Source: Methanobrevibacter sp.
Lineage (GTDB): Archaea > Methanobacteriota > Methanobacteria > Methanobacteriales > Methanobacteriaceae
Length of the DNA stretch: 5,666 nt
Direction: 5' to 3'
Assembly: GCA_009776495.1 (NCBI GenBank)
Contig: WRNS01000073.1
Coordinates: 1-5,666 of the forward strand
In this document: in pieces, positions 1 to 5,600 of the stretch
Layout: every line of letters starts with the position of its first letter
Position numbering within the stretch: the first letter of the stretch is position 1
Translations under genes and position numbers: made by a program
Notes under the pieces: generated by a model
The model's input: the letters and a program-made list of their open reading frames with translations, nothing else
What the model was told of the DNA's origin: nothing
Database searches by the model: none

Positions 1-130
1 TATTAAAAAAACCATTTTAAGATATATTTGTTTAGGATATATTAATGAAAAACTTTAAACAATGATTAAAATTATTTCTTTTTATATTTAATTATTAAAT
101 TTATTATCAAAGGATTTTAAGCTATTTTAT

Positions 131-208
131 TAATTAAAAACATTATTAATTAAAAATATTTAATCAAAAACCTTATTAATTAAAAACCTTATTAATTAAA
201 AACCTTAT
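131..208. repeat. 16-bp tandem repeat array, about five copies
   Basis: The unit is TAATTAAAAACCTTAT. Copies start at 131 (one change, CATTAT for CCTTAT), 147 (shortened to 14 bases and degenerate), 161 (one change, TAATC for TAATT), 177 and 193. The last two are identical. Each good copy contains the self-complementary core TTAATTAA or a near version of it. The array lies about 250 bp before the aminotransferase start, too far to be its core promoter. It could be a regulatory site, a relic of replication slippage, or part of the 3' region of a gene left of the window. Confidence 0.75.
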
Positions 209-277
209 TTATACCAATGTTCTATTTTTTATTTTTTAATTTCACATTTTTCTTGAATTTTTTCCTCCAAATGATTA

Positions 278-303
278 GTTTTATTAACAACTTTTAATAA
301 AAC
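278..303. other. Stem-loop with 9-bp perfect arms
   Basis: The left arm GTTTTATTA (278-286) is the exact reverse complement of the right arm TAATAAAAC (295-303), with an 8-base loop. A further three pairs (TTA 275-277 with TAA 306-308) could form across a 2-base bulge. T-rich sequence precedes it at 258-263 and follows at 313-336. It could be the end of a transcript entering from the left, or an operator before the aminotransferase gene. A/T-only arms make chance occurrence plausible. Confidence 0.35.
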
Positions 304-388
304 ACTAACTGATTTTATTTGTTATACTATTTTGTTAACATGAATGTCTTTGAATTAAATAATTGTTTAAAATAATACTTTAAATTGG

Positions 389-402
389 TTTATTTAAATA
401 AA
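389..402 (+). promoter_or_regulatory. Candidate TATA region for the aminotransferase gene
   Basis: TTTAAATA at 393-400 resembles the archaeal TATA box. It lies inside a 14-bp perfect palindrome, TTTATTTAAATAAA. Transcription starting about 25 bases downstream would give a leader of roughly 30-35 bases. In sequence this AT-rich other TATA-like strings exist (for example 437-446, but that is too close to the start codon), so the placement is tentative. Confidence 0.3.
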
Positions 403-448
403 TAATTTATTTTAAATCAATACATCAATTTTTACTGATAAATATATT

Positions 449-453
449 GTGAT
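449..453 (+). promoter_or_regulatory. Ribosome binding site GTGAT of the aminotransferase gene
   Basis: GTGAT pairs with the 3' end of archaeal 16S rRNA (AUCACCUCC). It sits three bases before the ATG at 457. The ABCE1 gene has the same GTGAT-plus-three-bases arrangement, which supports both start choices. Confidence 0.55.
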
Positions 454-456
454 AAT

Positions 457-1605
457 ATGATCCTCCCTAAAAAACATGCTAAATCTCCAAGAATTCCACC
501 TAAAGGATTTGAAACAGCTAATGAATTTTTTGAATATGTTTTCAATGATAAAGAAATGATTTGGATGGGTCAAAACACTAATCATCTTCATGAAGAAGAC
601 GAAATAATAGACGCTATGATAAACTGTCTACAAAGTAAGGAGTACTGTAAATATCCTCCACCAGAAGGATTTCCAGAGCTTAAAAAACTAATTCTTCAAG
701 ATTTAGACTTGGAAGGTGATGTTTTAGTCACAGCTGGTGGTACTGAATCATTGTATCTTTGTATTAGTGATATTTTAAAACCAAATGATAATATTATAAC
801 ATGCGATCCAGGTTATCTAATCATCGATGATTTTGGAGGAAGATTTTCAAGTGGAGCAATATCTGTTCCTATTTATAGTAGTGAAAACGATTATAAACTA
901 ACTCCTGACCTTGTAAAAGAATATATGAATGAGAATACAAAAATCATTGTTTTAATCGATCCTTTAAATCCATTAGGATCTAGCTACACCGAAGAAGAAA
1001 TGAAAGAATTTGCAAAAATAGCTATTGAAAATGATATTTATCTTTTACATGATATAACTTACAGAGACTTTGCTGAAGAACATTTTTTAGCTCAAAAATA
1101 CGCTCCTGACCATTCAATAACCATTTTCAGCTTTTCTAAAGTGTTTGGTCTAGCTGGTATGAGGATTGGTTCAATCATTGGAACACCGAAAATAATCGAT
1201 TCTGTGAGGAAGGTCCTAATCAATGATTTAGGTACCAATGTAATATCACAAGCAGGAGCTATAGCTGCTTTAAAATCAAAGAAACATTGGATTGAACATG
1301 TTACAACAACAACAAGAAACAATCAAAAAATAATTAAAGAAACTGTTGATGAAATTCAAGGAGTTTTTATTCCTGTTTATCCTTCAAATAGTAATATGTT
1401 AGCTATTGACCTTCAAGAAACTGGCATTGATCCTAAAGACATGGCAGACTATCTTCTTTTGAAAAAAATATTCACAAGACAAGGTTCTTACACTAGTAAA
1501 AGGTTTGGGGATAATTATTTGAGAGTAAGCTTTTCAATTCCAAAGTATCAAGTTGAAATCTTTGTTGATGAGTTTAAGAAGGCTGTAGAGTTTTTAAGAA
1601 AATAG
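457..1605 (+). CDS. Class I/II PLP-dependent aminotransferase
   Basis: This 382-residue protein is a cytosolic fold-type I enzyme that should transfer an amino group between an amino acid and a 2-oxo acid through pyridoxal phosphate. The motifs appear in family order: the phosphate-binding loop TAGGTES (92-98); PGY (118-120), whose tyrosine would stack on the cofactor; NPLG with Asn171; D-x-x-Y (Asp199, Tyr202); S-F-S-K with the Schiff-base lysine Lys228, followed by FGLAGMRIG with Arg236 for the phosphate; and Arg356 in YLRVSFS, the usual carboxylate-binding arginine. All core residues are present, so it should be active. The SK-x-FGLAGMRIG block resembles the HisC/CobD-like branch, but the substrate cannot be read from sequence, so I give no symbol. 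The ATG at 457 is the only sensible start: an in-frame TAA lies at 439-441, and GTGAT at 449-453 matches the archaeal anti-Shine-Dalgarno sequence. The gene stands alone on the + strand with long spacers on both sides. Confidence 0.93.
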   Translation: MILPKKHAKSPRIPPKGFETANEFFEYVFNDKEMIWMGQNTNHLHEEDEIIDAMINCLQSKEYCKYPPPEGFPELKKLILQDLDLEGDVLVTAGGTESLYLCISDILKPNDNIITCDPGYLIIDDFGGRFSSGAISVPIYSSENDYKLTPDLVKEYMNENTKIIVLIDPLNPLGSSYTEEEMKEFAKIAIENDIYLLHDITYRDFAEEHFLAQKYAPDHSITIFSFSKVFGLAGMRIGSIIGTPKIIDSVRKVLINDLGTNVISQAGAIAALKSKKHWIEHVTTTTRNNQKIIKETVDEIQGVFIPVYPSNSNMLAIDLQETGIDPKDMADYLLLKKIFTRQGSYTSKRFGDNYLRVSFSIPKYQVEIFVDEFKKAVEFLRK

Positions 1606-1640
1606 ATTTATTAATCTTTTAGAAAATAAATTCATAATAT

Positions 1641-1700
1641 AGTTTTTTTTACTATTTTTTTACTATTTTTATTTTCATTTTTATTTTCATTTTTTTTTAT
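1641..1700 (+). terminator. T-tract terminator zone after the aminotransferase gene
   Basis: Runs of 8, 7 and 5 T (1643-1650, 1655-1661, 1665-1669) are followed by alternating ATTTTTATTTTC units and a final T9 run. Archaeal RNA polymerase stops at such T-rich stretches without needing a hairpin, and none is obvious here. The zone starts about 35 bases after the stop codon, as expected for the end of this transcript. Confidence 0.6.
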
Positions 1701-2171
1701 AAACTGATTTTTTAATTTTAAATGATAAATTTTATTAAATAGCTACTTGATGGTATTTTTCATTATAAATACATTAAAAATGATGATTATATCCAAAAAT
1801 CTATTAAATAGCTTTATTTTTTATTTATTCCATAATAATTTTGTTCCATATTTATAAATTTTTTATTATAAAGACTTATTAGAATTTATAATACCACTAT
1901 TGATAATATTAATTTAATTATTATGATAATCATCATATATTAATTTGAAAAATTTTAAAGATATTTTTAATTAATTAAGTAAAAATACCCAATTTAAAAA
2001 ATAATCTCAAACTAAAAGTTTATATGCTTTTAAAACTAACTAATAACGTTATTTAATATTCTTAAGACAAAAAGCTAATTTTTGAATTAAAAGTTAATTA
2101 ACATATTTTCTTTAATGCAAAATTAGTGAATATTTATCATTCAATTATCTGGTAAAAATATTATCGTAAAA

Positions 2172-2210
2172 AAAAAGAAAAAGAAAAATAAAATAAAACT
2201 TTTTCTTTTT
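2172..2210. repeat. Inverted repeat with 12-bp perfect arms
   Basis: AAAAAGAAAAAG (2172-2183) and CTTTTTCTTTTT (2199-2210) are exact reverse complements around a 15-base A-rich loop. On the - strand the stem runs into a continued T tract (2171 down to 2168). On the + strand the right arm is itself U-rich. It could be a transcription terminator in either direction or a fold in a long leader of the downstream gene. A competing small hairpin could form between 2207-2211 and 2216-2220. Confidence 0.45.
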
Positions 2211-2284
2211 CAATGGAAAAGTAAAGTAAATTTTTCATATAGAAAAAATCAAACTTAAGAAAATTGAATATTAAAATTTAAAAA

Positions 2285-2293
2285 TTTTTATAT
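2285..2293 (+). promoter_or_regulatory. Candidate TATA box for the secreted protein gene
   Basis: TTTTTATAT at 2285-2293 resembles the archaeal TATA box. Transcription beginning about 25 bases further on would give a leader of roughly 35 bases. A second candidate, ACTATATA at 2302-2309, lies inside the first copy of the 19-bp repeat and would start transcription about 15-20 bases before the ATG. Confidence 0.35.
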
Positions 2294-2331
2294 CATGAAT
2301 TACTATATAGTTCACGAATTACTAGATAATT
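2294..2331 (+). repeat. 19-bp tandem direct repeat directly before the secreted protein gene
   Basis: Copy one, CATGAATTACTATATAGTT (2294-2312), abuts copy two, CACGAATTACTAGATAATT (2313-2331), with 16 of 19 positions equal. The shared block GAATTACTA is complete in both. The pair ends 19 bases before the ATG and immediately follows a TATA-like element. This is where an archaeal repressor would bind to block transcription factors or polymerase. The 19-bp spacing is slightly under two helical turns. Function is inferred from position only. Confidence 0.65.
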
Positions 2332-2341
2332 GATTAATTAA

Positions 2342-2345
2342 GAGG
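2342..2345 (+). promoter_or_regulatory. Ribosome binding site GAGG of the secreted protein gene
   Basis: GAGG in the context AGAGGA lies five bases before the ATG at 2351. It fixes that start together with an in-frame TAA at 2339-2341. Confidence 0.6.
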
Positions 2346-2350
2346 ATATA

Positions 2351-3508
2351 ATGGTTAAAACAAAAAAATTGTTAATATTTTTAATGTTAATGTCTTGTTT
2401 TTTCATAGTCATTGGCTCTGTTTCAGCAGCTAATTTTAATGTGAAAGATAAAACAAGCTATAATGACATTACAAAATGGATGAAAACAGCTAAAAATGGA
2501 GACAGTCTGATTTTTACAGGTAAAAGTTATAATTTAACTGACTCTATTCTTATAGACAAAGCTATTAATGTTAAAAGTACGAAAAATACAAAAATAAATT
2601 TTTACAAAAATAAAACTATGTTTTATGTAATATCTAGTGGAGCTACATTTTCTAATCTAACTTTGAATCATAAGGGTTATGGAAGTGCAGAACTAGATAG
2701 TACTGGTAGGGTAATCAATAAAAATTTCATTTTTGTAGTATCTGCTTCACAAGATTCCTTTAAAAAAATTAATTTTAATAAAGTTACTATAAATACAAAA
2801 AACAGCTATGTTTCAGGTATTAATATTCCACTTTGGAATGGAAATGTTACTAAATCTAAAGTTAACACTAAAGGTATTTGGGGACATGGTGTAAGTGCTG
2901 AACAGTGGATAGGTAACTTTGTAAATAGCTATATAGCTACTAAAGGTCTTGGTTCAGTAGCTCTTAATTCCAATGTATGGACGGGTAAAGTAACTGGTGC
3001 TAAAATATATAATAAGGCCCCTTTTAATTCTGGAGGGGTTCCAGTAGGTATTTTATTCCCAATTGGAAAAGGCTCTATAACTAAGTCTATAGTAAAAGTT
3101 CCTGGTGGAAATGCAGTTAAATTAGATAAAAATATAAAAGTCACTAAATCTACTCTTGTATCTATGAAAGGACGCCCTAAACTTTATACATTCCTTCCAG
3201 ATTTATCTATAAACATTAAAAATATAAAAAGAACAAAAAATACTTATTCTATTAAAGTGTTTAACATGGATCCAAAAGGACTTCAGGTAGGAACTTCTAA
3301 TCCATGTTACTTAGGAATTAAAATTGGTAGCTATCATAAAACAGTTAAAGTAAAGGCATTAAGTTATGGTCAAAATACTACTGTTAAAATAAGCATACCT
3401 TCTAAATATGTAAGTAAAAAATACACTAAAACTGTTAAAGTAGATTATTATAATAAGGTTAAAGAAGAAAATAAAACTAATAATGTAGTTAAATTTACAA
3501 AGATTTAA
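2351..3508 (+). CDS. Secreted beta-helix surface protein with C-terminal CARDB-like domain
   Basis: This 385-residue protein is exported and probably acts at the cell surface. Residues 1-26 form a Sec signal peptide: basic MVKTKK, a hydrophobic core, then VSA with likely cleavage before Ala27. Residues about 30-270 are rich in N, K, T and G with alternating hydrophobic residues, as in right-handed parallel beta-helices of methanogen adhesin-like proteins. Three rungs carry W-x-G at Trp162, Trp186 and Trp210, exactly 24 residues apart; a fourth without Trp is near 239. Residues about 282-385 fit a CARDB-type beta-sandwich: it opens LPDLSI and closes with VKVDYYNKVKEENKTNN, the usual acidic-Asn-Asn end. 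Six N-x-T sequons (61, 87, 102, 165, 342, 374) could be glycosylated. No transmembrane anchor or known wall-binding repeat is seen at the C-terminus, so it may be released or held non-covalently. A role in adhesion or cell-wall contact is inference; no catalytic motif was recognised. Confidence 0.85.
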   Translation: MVKTKKLLIFLMLMSCFFIVIGSVSAANFNVKDKTSYNDITKWMKTAKNGDSLIFTGKSYNLTDSILIDKAINVKSTKNTKINFYKNKTMFYVISSGATFSNLTLNHKGYGSAELDSTGRVINKNFIFVVSASQDSFKKINFNKVTINTKNSYVSGINIPLWNGNVTKSKVNTKGIWGHGVSAEQWIGNFVNSYIATKGLGSVALNSNVWTGKVTGAKIYNKAPFNSGGVPVGILFPIGKGSITKSIVKVPGGNAVKLDKNIKVTKSTLVSMKGRPKLYTFLPDLSINIKNIKRTKNTYSIKVFNMDPKGLQVGTSNPCYLGIKIGSYHKTVKVKALSYGQNTTVKISIPSKYVSKKYTKTVKVDYYNKVKEENKTNNVVKFTKI

Positions 3509-3533
3509 TCAAAGATTTATTAAAGATTTAATT
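3498..3533. repeat. 12-bp repeat, three copies, spanning the stop codon
   Basis: AAAGATTTA occurs at 3499-3507, 3511-3519 and 3522-3530, in units of 12 and 11 bases (CAAAGATTTAAT, CAAAGATTTATT, AAAGATTTAATT). The first copy encodes the last residues and the TAA stop of the secreted protein gene; the others lie just beyond it. A 12-base unit keeps frame, and the second copy still reads Lys-Ile-Tyr before another TAA. Confidence 0.6.
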
Positions 3534-3598
3534 AATCTAGATTAAATTTTTTTTATTTTCTATTTTTATTTTTTATTTTTTTTAATTTCTTTTTTAAA
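3532..3598 (+). terminator. Palindrome plus T-tracts ending the secreted protein transcript
   Basis: The perfect 14-bp palindrome TTAATCTAGATTAA (3532-3545) is followed, after one A, by eight T (3547-3554) and then several further T runs to about 3595. It begins 24 bases after the stop codon. The T-tracts alone should be enough for archaeal polymerase. Confidence 0.65.
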
Positions 3599-3676
3599 AA
3601 CCTTGAAATTCAGATTTTTAAAATTTTTTTTTAATTTTTTTTAATTTTTTTTCTTTAAATCATAATAAAAGAAACA

Positions 3677-3703
3677 ATATTATTTTATTATAATAAATAA
3701 TAT
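3677..3703 (-). terminator. Possible terminator of the ABCE1 gene
   Basis: ATATTATTT (3677-3685) and AAATAATAT (3695-3703) are exact inverted copies around a 9-base loop. They lie 25-50 bases beyond the ABCE1 stop codon. On the - strand the stem is followed by T-rich sequence (TTGTTTCTTTTATTATGATTT at 3677-3657, with T4 as the longest run). The T-tract is weaker than that of the convergent gene, so this is a tentative call. Confidence 0.4.
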
Positions 3704-3728
3704 AAGCTCTTTTTTCACAATACCACTC

Positions 3729-5540
3729 TTATTTATCTTTTAAATAATAATATTCTCCTTCTTCTTTCTGTTTTCTATCTAAATAGCTATCTAACTTATT
3801 TACTCTCGGTCTTTTTGTTTCTTTATCCCGTCTAAAAGTAATATTCAGGTCTTTTAAGAATTTATTCATGGATGTTCTTAAATCAGTTGGCTTAGTAGCT
3901 ATTCCATTTAAACCAGGTTCGCCGTAAAACACCATAGCTCTGTCAGAAATATAATCAATAAATACAATATCGTGATCTATGATAAGGGAAGCTGCATTCT
4001 TGCTTTCAATAATTTTTCTAATAGCTCTTCCAGCTATCAATCTTTGTTCAACATCTAAAAACGCGGTTGGTTCATCAAAAAGGTAAATTTCAGCTTCTTT
4101 TGAAAGAGTAGTAGCTATAGCTAATCTTTGAAGTTCTCCACCACTTAATTCATTAACATCTTTATCTAATAGCTCTTCTAAAGAGAATGGTTTCATGATT
4201 TCACTTTTGAAAATATTTGATCCATAGCTAGGTGCAAAGCTGTAGAGAAAATCTTCAACTCTCCCATCAAAGTCTGAAGCAATGTATTGTGGTTTGTAAG
4301 CTATGTCAATTTTTTCCTTGATTTTTCCTTTATCTGGTTTTTCTGCTTCTGCTAATATCTTTGCAAAGGTTGTTTTTCCTATTCCATTGGAACCAAAAGC
4401 TGTAACAATTTCATCATGGAATATTTCTCCCTCATCTATTTCAAGTGAAAATCCTTCATATGATTTTTCCAAAGCAGTGTAAGAACTAATAGCTTCTCCT
4501 TCATCTTCTACTGTTGGAGGGCGAACTGTAAATTCAATAGCTTGTTTCCTAATTCTCACATTTTCTTCCTTTAAAAAACCATTGATATAAGCATTTATTC
4601 CTACTCTAACTCCTTTCATTTGAGATACTACGCCATATGCACCAGCTTGACCATAAAGTACATGGACATAATCTGAAATAGCATCTAAAGTAGCTAAATC
4701 ATGTTCTATAACCATTACAGACTTTCCACTTTCAGCTAATGACCTTATCACCTTAACAGCATTTAGCCTTTGTCTGACATCTAACCATGAGGTTGGCTCG
4801 TCAAAGTAGTAGAAATCTCCATCTCTTAGTACACTTGCAGCAATAGCTACTCTTTGAAGTTCTCCTCCACTGAGATTAGCTATTTCCCGAGATAAGATAT
4901 TTTCCAAATCAAGGTTTTCTAAGATTTCATCAAATTTCCCTCGCTCATCAACACCTTTTAAAAGTGTTTCCACATTTCCTTTAACAAATTTTGGTAGCTC
5001 GTCAACCATCTGTGGTTTGTGAATAACTTTAGACTTCCCTTGAGATAGATTTTTAAAGTAACTTTGCATTTGCGATCCTTTAAAGTGTTGGATAACCTTT
5101 TCCCATTTTTCTTGTGTTTGATCTTCTTTTTTATCGTTATCGTTATTATCTTCCCAATTACCTAAATTCGGTATTAACTCTCCTGAAAGGATTCTTATTA
5201 TGGTAGATTTTCCAATTCCATTTGGTCCAAGTATCCCCACTACAGAACCATCACTTACATTAGGAAGATGGAATAATTCAAACATATTTTGCCCATATCT
5301 ATGAATCGGATTTTCGAGGGCTTCTGGAATATTAATAACACTTACAGCATCAAATGGACATCGGTTAGTACAAATTCCACAACCAGAACATAATTCTTCA
5401 GATATCAATGGTTTTTTTGATTTTTCATCAATGACTATTGTATCTTCTTCCATTCTAACTCCAGGACAATATTCAATACAAGTATAATGACATTTCTTTG
5501 GTTGGCAGCGATCATGATCTAATATGGAAATTCTACTCAA
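3729..5540 (-). CDS. Ribosome-recycling ATPase ABCE1 (RLI)
   Basis: This 603-residue cytosolic protein splits 70S ribosomes into subunits after termination or rescue, with aRF1 or aPelota, using ATP. Residues 1-72 are the two-[4Fe-4S] domain with all eight cysteines (12, 17, 21, 25 and 51, 54, 57, 61). NBD1 has Walker A GPNGIGKST (105-113), Q-loop Gln177, signature LSGGELQ (223-229), Asp247/Glu248 and switch His280. The ABCE1-specific helix-loop-helix (about 150-172, HFKGSQMQSYF) lies within it. NBD2 has GSNGIGKTT (383-391), Gln418, LSGGELQ (465-471), Asp489/Glu490 and His523. The C-terminal hinge carries the family hallmark NITFRRD...RPRVNKLDS...DRKQKEEGEYYYL. All catalytic residues are intact. 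The start codon is TTG at 5540-5538: the protein then begins MSRISILD as in the family, GGTGAT precedes it, an in-frame stop lies at 5576-5574, and the next Met (30) would lose one cluster. Oddities are an Asp/Asn-rich insert (130-143) and altered hinge motifs (VRVGIN, LRTSMN). It is convergent with the secreted protein gene. Confidence 0.97.
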   Translation of the reverse strand: MSRISILDHDRCQPKKCHYTCIEYCPGVRMEEDTIVIDEKSKKPLISEELCSGCGICTNRCPFDAVSVINIPEALENPIHRYGQNMFELFHLPNVSDGSVVGILGPNGIGKSTIIRILSGELIPNLGNWEDNNDNDKKEDQTQEKWEKVIQHFKGSQMQSYFKNLSQGKSKVIHKPQMVDELPKFVKGNVETLLKGVDERGKFDEILENLDLENILSREIANLSGGELQRVAIAASVLRDGDFYYFDEPTSWLDVRQRLNAVKVIRSLAESGKSVMVIEHDLATLDAISDYVHVLYGQAGAYGVVSQMKGVRVGINAYINGFLKEENVRIRKQAIEFTVRPPTVEDEGEAISSYTALEKSYEGFSLEIDEGEIFHDEIVTAFGSNGIGKTTFAKILAEAEKPDKGKIKEKIDIAYKPQYIASDFDGRVEDFLYSFAPSYGSNIFKSEIMKPFSLEELLDKDVNELSGGELQRLAIATTLSKEAEIYLFDEPTAFLDVEQRLIAGRAIRKIIESKNAASLIIDHDIVFIDYISDRAMVFYGEPGLNGIATKPTDLRTSMNKFLKDLNITFRRDKETKRPRVNKLDSYLDRKQKEEGEYYYLKDK

Positions 5541-5543
5541 TTT

Positions 5544-5549
5544 ATCACC
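5544..5549 (-). promoter_or_regulatory. Ribosome binding site GGTGAT supporting the TTG start of ABCE1
   Basis: Read on the - strand, GGTGAT is followed by AAA and then TTG. Six contiguous bases match the complement of the archaeal 16S 3' end, stronger than the site of the aminotransferase gene. A strong site would suit a weak TTG start codon, and it decides the start. Confidence 0.7.
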
Positions 5550-5587
5550 AGTTTCTAAAAACCATTTAATTAGTTAAAAATTTTTTT

Positions 5588-5597
5588 AATATTTATT
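5588..5597 (-). promoter_or_regulatory. Candidate TATA box for ABCE1
   Basis: On the - strand this reads about AAATAAATAT, a TATA-like string about 50 bases before the TTG, which would give a leader of roughly 25-30 bases. Alternatives are the TAATATAA strings inside the 27-bp repeats at 5615-5622 and 5642-5649, which would give longer leaders. Confidence 0.3.
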
Positions 5598-5600
5598 TCT

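Larger units (their letters stand above)
1..456. other. AT-rich intergenic region, no gene seen
   Basis: No open frame of useful length with a ribosome binding site is visible on either strand. What can be seen is a tandem repeat (131-208), a stem-loop (278-303), and AT-rich sequence before the aminotransferase gene with TATA-like elements. Two small direct copies of GATATATT lie at 21-28 and 36-43. The gene to the left of the window is not visible, so the first bases could be the tail of its 3' region. Confidence 0.6.
1606..2350. other. 745-bp AT-rich spacer without a recognisable gene
   Basis: No credible coding frame is seen; the best small frame is 25 codons at 1780 with no ribosome binding site. 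The spacer holds T-tracts that probably end the aminotransferase transcript (1641-1700), a 12-bp direct repeat TATTAAATAGCT at 1733-1744 and 1802-1813, and an 11-bp inverted repeat (1780-1790 with 1926-1936). It also holds a hairpin at 2172-2210 and the promoter zone of the next gene. No GC-rich patch suggests a structured RNA, although in hyper-AT genomes a small RNA would not always show one. Confidence 0.6.

Noticed and set aside
45..65. Six-codon frame MKNFKQ after an AGGA-like string
   Set aside because: It is too short to support, and such frames are expected by chance here.
131..208. The 16-bp array as a CRISPR
   Set aside because: Units abut with no unique spacers and are far too short for CRISPR repeats.
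258..270. GGAGG on the - strand at 264-268 as a ribosome binding site for a left-going gene
   Set aside because: The following ATG is directly followed by TGA, and the GTG alternative gives only a few codons.
340..375. 11-codon frame MNVFELNNCLK upstream of the aminotransferase gene, considered as a leader peptide
   Set aside because: No Shine-Dalgarno site precedes it, and it has no run of regulatory codons.
1092..1322. 76-codon frame on the - strand inside the aminotransferase gene
   Set aside because: It lies wholly inside a gene with complete family motifs and shows no recognisable domain.
1780..1857. 25-codon frame MMIISKNLLN... in the long spacer
   Set aside because: There is no ribosome binding site before it, the composition matches the AT-rich background, and it ends early.
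2929..3144. 71-codon frame on the - strand inside the secreted protein gene
   Set aside because: It is antisense to a well-supported gene, and no domain or sensible start context is seen.
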